DNA of 16,212 bases from Gammaproteobacteria bacterium (GTDB lineage: Bacteria > Pseudomonadota > Gammaproteobacteria > DSM-19610), in contig DRQL01000233.1 in NCBI GenBank assembly GCA_011371465.1, positions 1 to 16,212 on the forward strand, read 5' to 3'. The number at the start of each line of letters is the position of its first letter. Within the stretch, counting starts at the first letter, position 1. Positions 15,081 to 16,212 of this stretch are shown piece after piece. A program made the translations under genes and the position numbers. The notes beneath the pieces are model-generated. The model searched no databases, had not been told where the DNA came from, and saw only the letters and a program-made list of their open reading frames with translations.

Positions 15081-16147
15081 GGAAAGATCATGCTCCACTG
15101 GAAAGCCCACTGGCTGGAGTCTTCACGCAGAAAATCGGTACTGGCGTACTCTATTTTGAAGGCCTGGTTTTCAAGGAAGTCCCAGCGTAACCCGGCCAGT
15201 TTGCGGTCGCGGACAAAAGCCGGGAACAGTGACGCGTAAGGATCATCGCTATCCCCGTTGCTGTGTTCGATACGCAGGTAGGGAGTCCAGTTTTCATACA
15301 GATGGTAGTCACCCTGCAGCCAGGCACTGTAGAAGTGATCACTCTGGCGGCCGGCCGACGTTTTCAGCTCATTGTCGATCCAGTACAGCGCACCGTACAG
15401 CCGCAGCGCATCGAAGCGGGTATTGGCATAGCCGCCGCTGACCCGTTGTTTGTTCTGTATGAACTGGAGGCGACGCATTGGCATACGGTTATCGACATAG
15501 AATATACCGAATTCGGTGTCCGTATCCTGCCCCGGCAGGTAGCTCAGTCGTACACTGGTTGAGGGTTTGCGGCCACCATCGGGGTCAAGCAGGTCGAAAC
15601 CGTCAAGCCGCCTGCCTTCCAGTTTGGTGCCTGCTCCGAACCCGGCCTCCAGTTGCAGTGTCGCGTCGGGGCTCAGCGCCCACTGGTGGCGGATATCGAG
15701 ACCGGAGAAATGGACCGGCAGTGCGCCGTCTTCACGCTCGTAGGCGGCAATGCCGGGTGGCTGGATGGAGGACTGGATATAGTTGCGGAAGTGGAAGGTC
15801 TTGTTCCAGTAGCCCTGGTTCAGCTGAAAACGACCGAGCCAGAAGGTTGTTCCGGCGCGGGTTTTGTAACCCAGGTGAAGGCGAGCCAGTTCGCTTTTCT
15901 CATCGGTAGCAATGAATTCGGCAAAAAACCGGTACTGGTTGATATCCAGCGCGTACAGCAGGTCCAGGCTTGCGCGGTAGTCACTGTCGTTTTCTCCGCT
16001 CGCGTCCGGTTCCTGGCGCAGGTACCGGAGTTCCGGGAGTACCAGGAGCTGCTGGCTGGATTGCGCCTTACAGGATGCGGGTGCCAGCACCGCCAGCAGG
16101 CTGAGGCAATAAAGGAACAGCGGGAAGGAGTGCGCGGTTTTTTCCAT
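15077..16147 (-). CDS. Outer-membrane porin-like beta-barrel protein
   Basis: The 356-residue protein has a signal peptide (about 1-32, cleaved near SCKA then QSS). The rest alternates polar and hydrophobic residues rich in Y, W and F, as in beta-barrel strands (for example TTFWLGRFQLNQGYW, ALRLYGALYWIDNEL, LAGLRWDFLENQAFKIEY). It ends in the aromatic strand QWAFQWSMIFP, compatible with Bam-dependent outer-membrane insertion although the last residue is P rather than F. It starts the operon, and its stop overlaps the start of the PstS-like gene. The ATG at 16147 is preferred over an upstream GTG at 16177 because it begins a clean signal peptide, although no strong ribosome site is seen. It is likely the entry channel for the solute bound by the next gene product. 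Specificity is unknown. Confidence 0.75.
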   Translation of the reverse strand: MEKTAHSFPLFLYCLSLLAVLAPASCKAQSSQQLLVLPELRYLRQEPDASGENDSDYRASLDLLYALDINQYRFFAEFIATDEKSELARLHLGYKTRAGTTFWLGRFQLNQGYWNKTFHFRNYIQSSIQPPGIAAYEREDGALPVHFSGLDIRHQWALSPDATLQLEAGFGAGTKLEGRRLDGFDLLDPDGGRKPSTSVRLSYLPGQDTDTEFGIFYVDNRMPMRRLQFIQNKQRVSGGYANTRFDALRLYGALYWIDNELKTSAGRQSDHFYSAWLQGDYHLYENWTPYLRIEHSNGDSDDPYASLFPAFVRDRKLAGLRWDFLENQAFKIEYASTDFLREDSSQWAFQWSMIFP

Positions 16148-16212
16148 TGAATAACTCAGGTTGCAACGATGCGGCACATCCCTTTGCGAATGTGTCTGTC
16201 AGGCCGTCATGA

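Noticed and set aside
1..16212. CRISPR arrays, tRNA or rRNA genes, insertion sequences, attachment sites
   Set aside because: I saw no regularly spaced direct repeats, cloverleaf-like tracts, transposase motifs or bounding inverted repeats. Intergenic space is small and the longest gaps (8758-8905 and 12107-12273) hold only promoter-like signals.
16148..16212. Promoter of the porin operon in the last 65 bases
   Set aside because: A CTGACA on the minus strand resembles a -35, but no acceptable -10 follows at 16-18 nt. The promoter may lie outside the window.

Overview
This 16.2 kb, GC-rich, gene-dense window looks like the chromosome of a gammaproteobacterium with an outer membrane and a respiratory periplasm. 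The basis is a CusBA-type metal efflux system, a periplasmic DsbA, a c5-type cytochrome, TatA/TatB, an outer-membrane barrel protein and two c-di-GMP enzymes. No species marker (rRNA, tRNA) is present, so the lineage is an inference. I saw no insertion sequence, phage gene, CRISPR array or RNA gene. The window opens inside a gene.

Region 1 (1-8209, + strand) reads as one long transcription unit: the 3' part of cusB, cusA, dsbA (4-nt overlap with cusA), a degenerate periplasmic staphylococcal-nuclease-fold protein, a small cytochrome c5-like protein, and a membrane protein fusing an MFS-like part to a spermidine-synthase-like domain. A hairpin with a T run follows the last gene. CusBA would export Cu(I)/Ag(I). 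The three genes after it are all periplasmic and depend on cysteine chemistry or heme, which suggests an envelope copper/redox module.

Region 2 (8185-8757, - strand) encodes TatB and TatA with no tatC beside them. The 148-nt intergenic region 8758-8905 holds divergent extended -10 promoter candidates.

Region 3 (8906-10787, + strand) encodes a TPR protein fused to a protein arginine methyltransferase domain closely resembling eukaryotic PRMT7/PRMT9, followed by a small cysteine-rich putative metal-binding protein. This pair is the most unusual content of the window.

Region 4 (10808-16147, - strand) is signalling. A three-gene overlapping operon encodes an outer-membrane porin-like barrel, a short PstS-like periplasmic binding protein, and a membrane HAMP-PAS-GGDEF-EAL c-di-GMP enzyme. 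Downstream, after 167 nt with a sigma70-like promoter, lies a separate DUF2892-like/PAS/GGDEF diguanylate cyclase. The layout suggests solute entry, periplasmic capture, then control of c-di-GMP.
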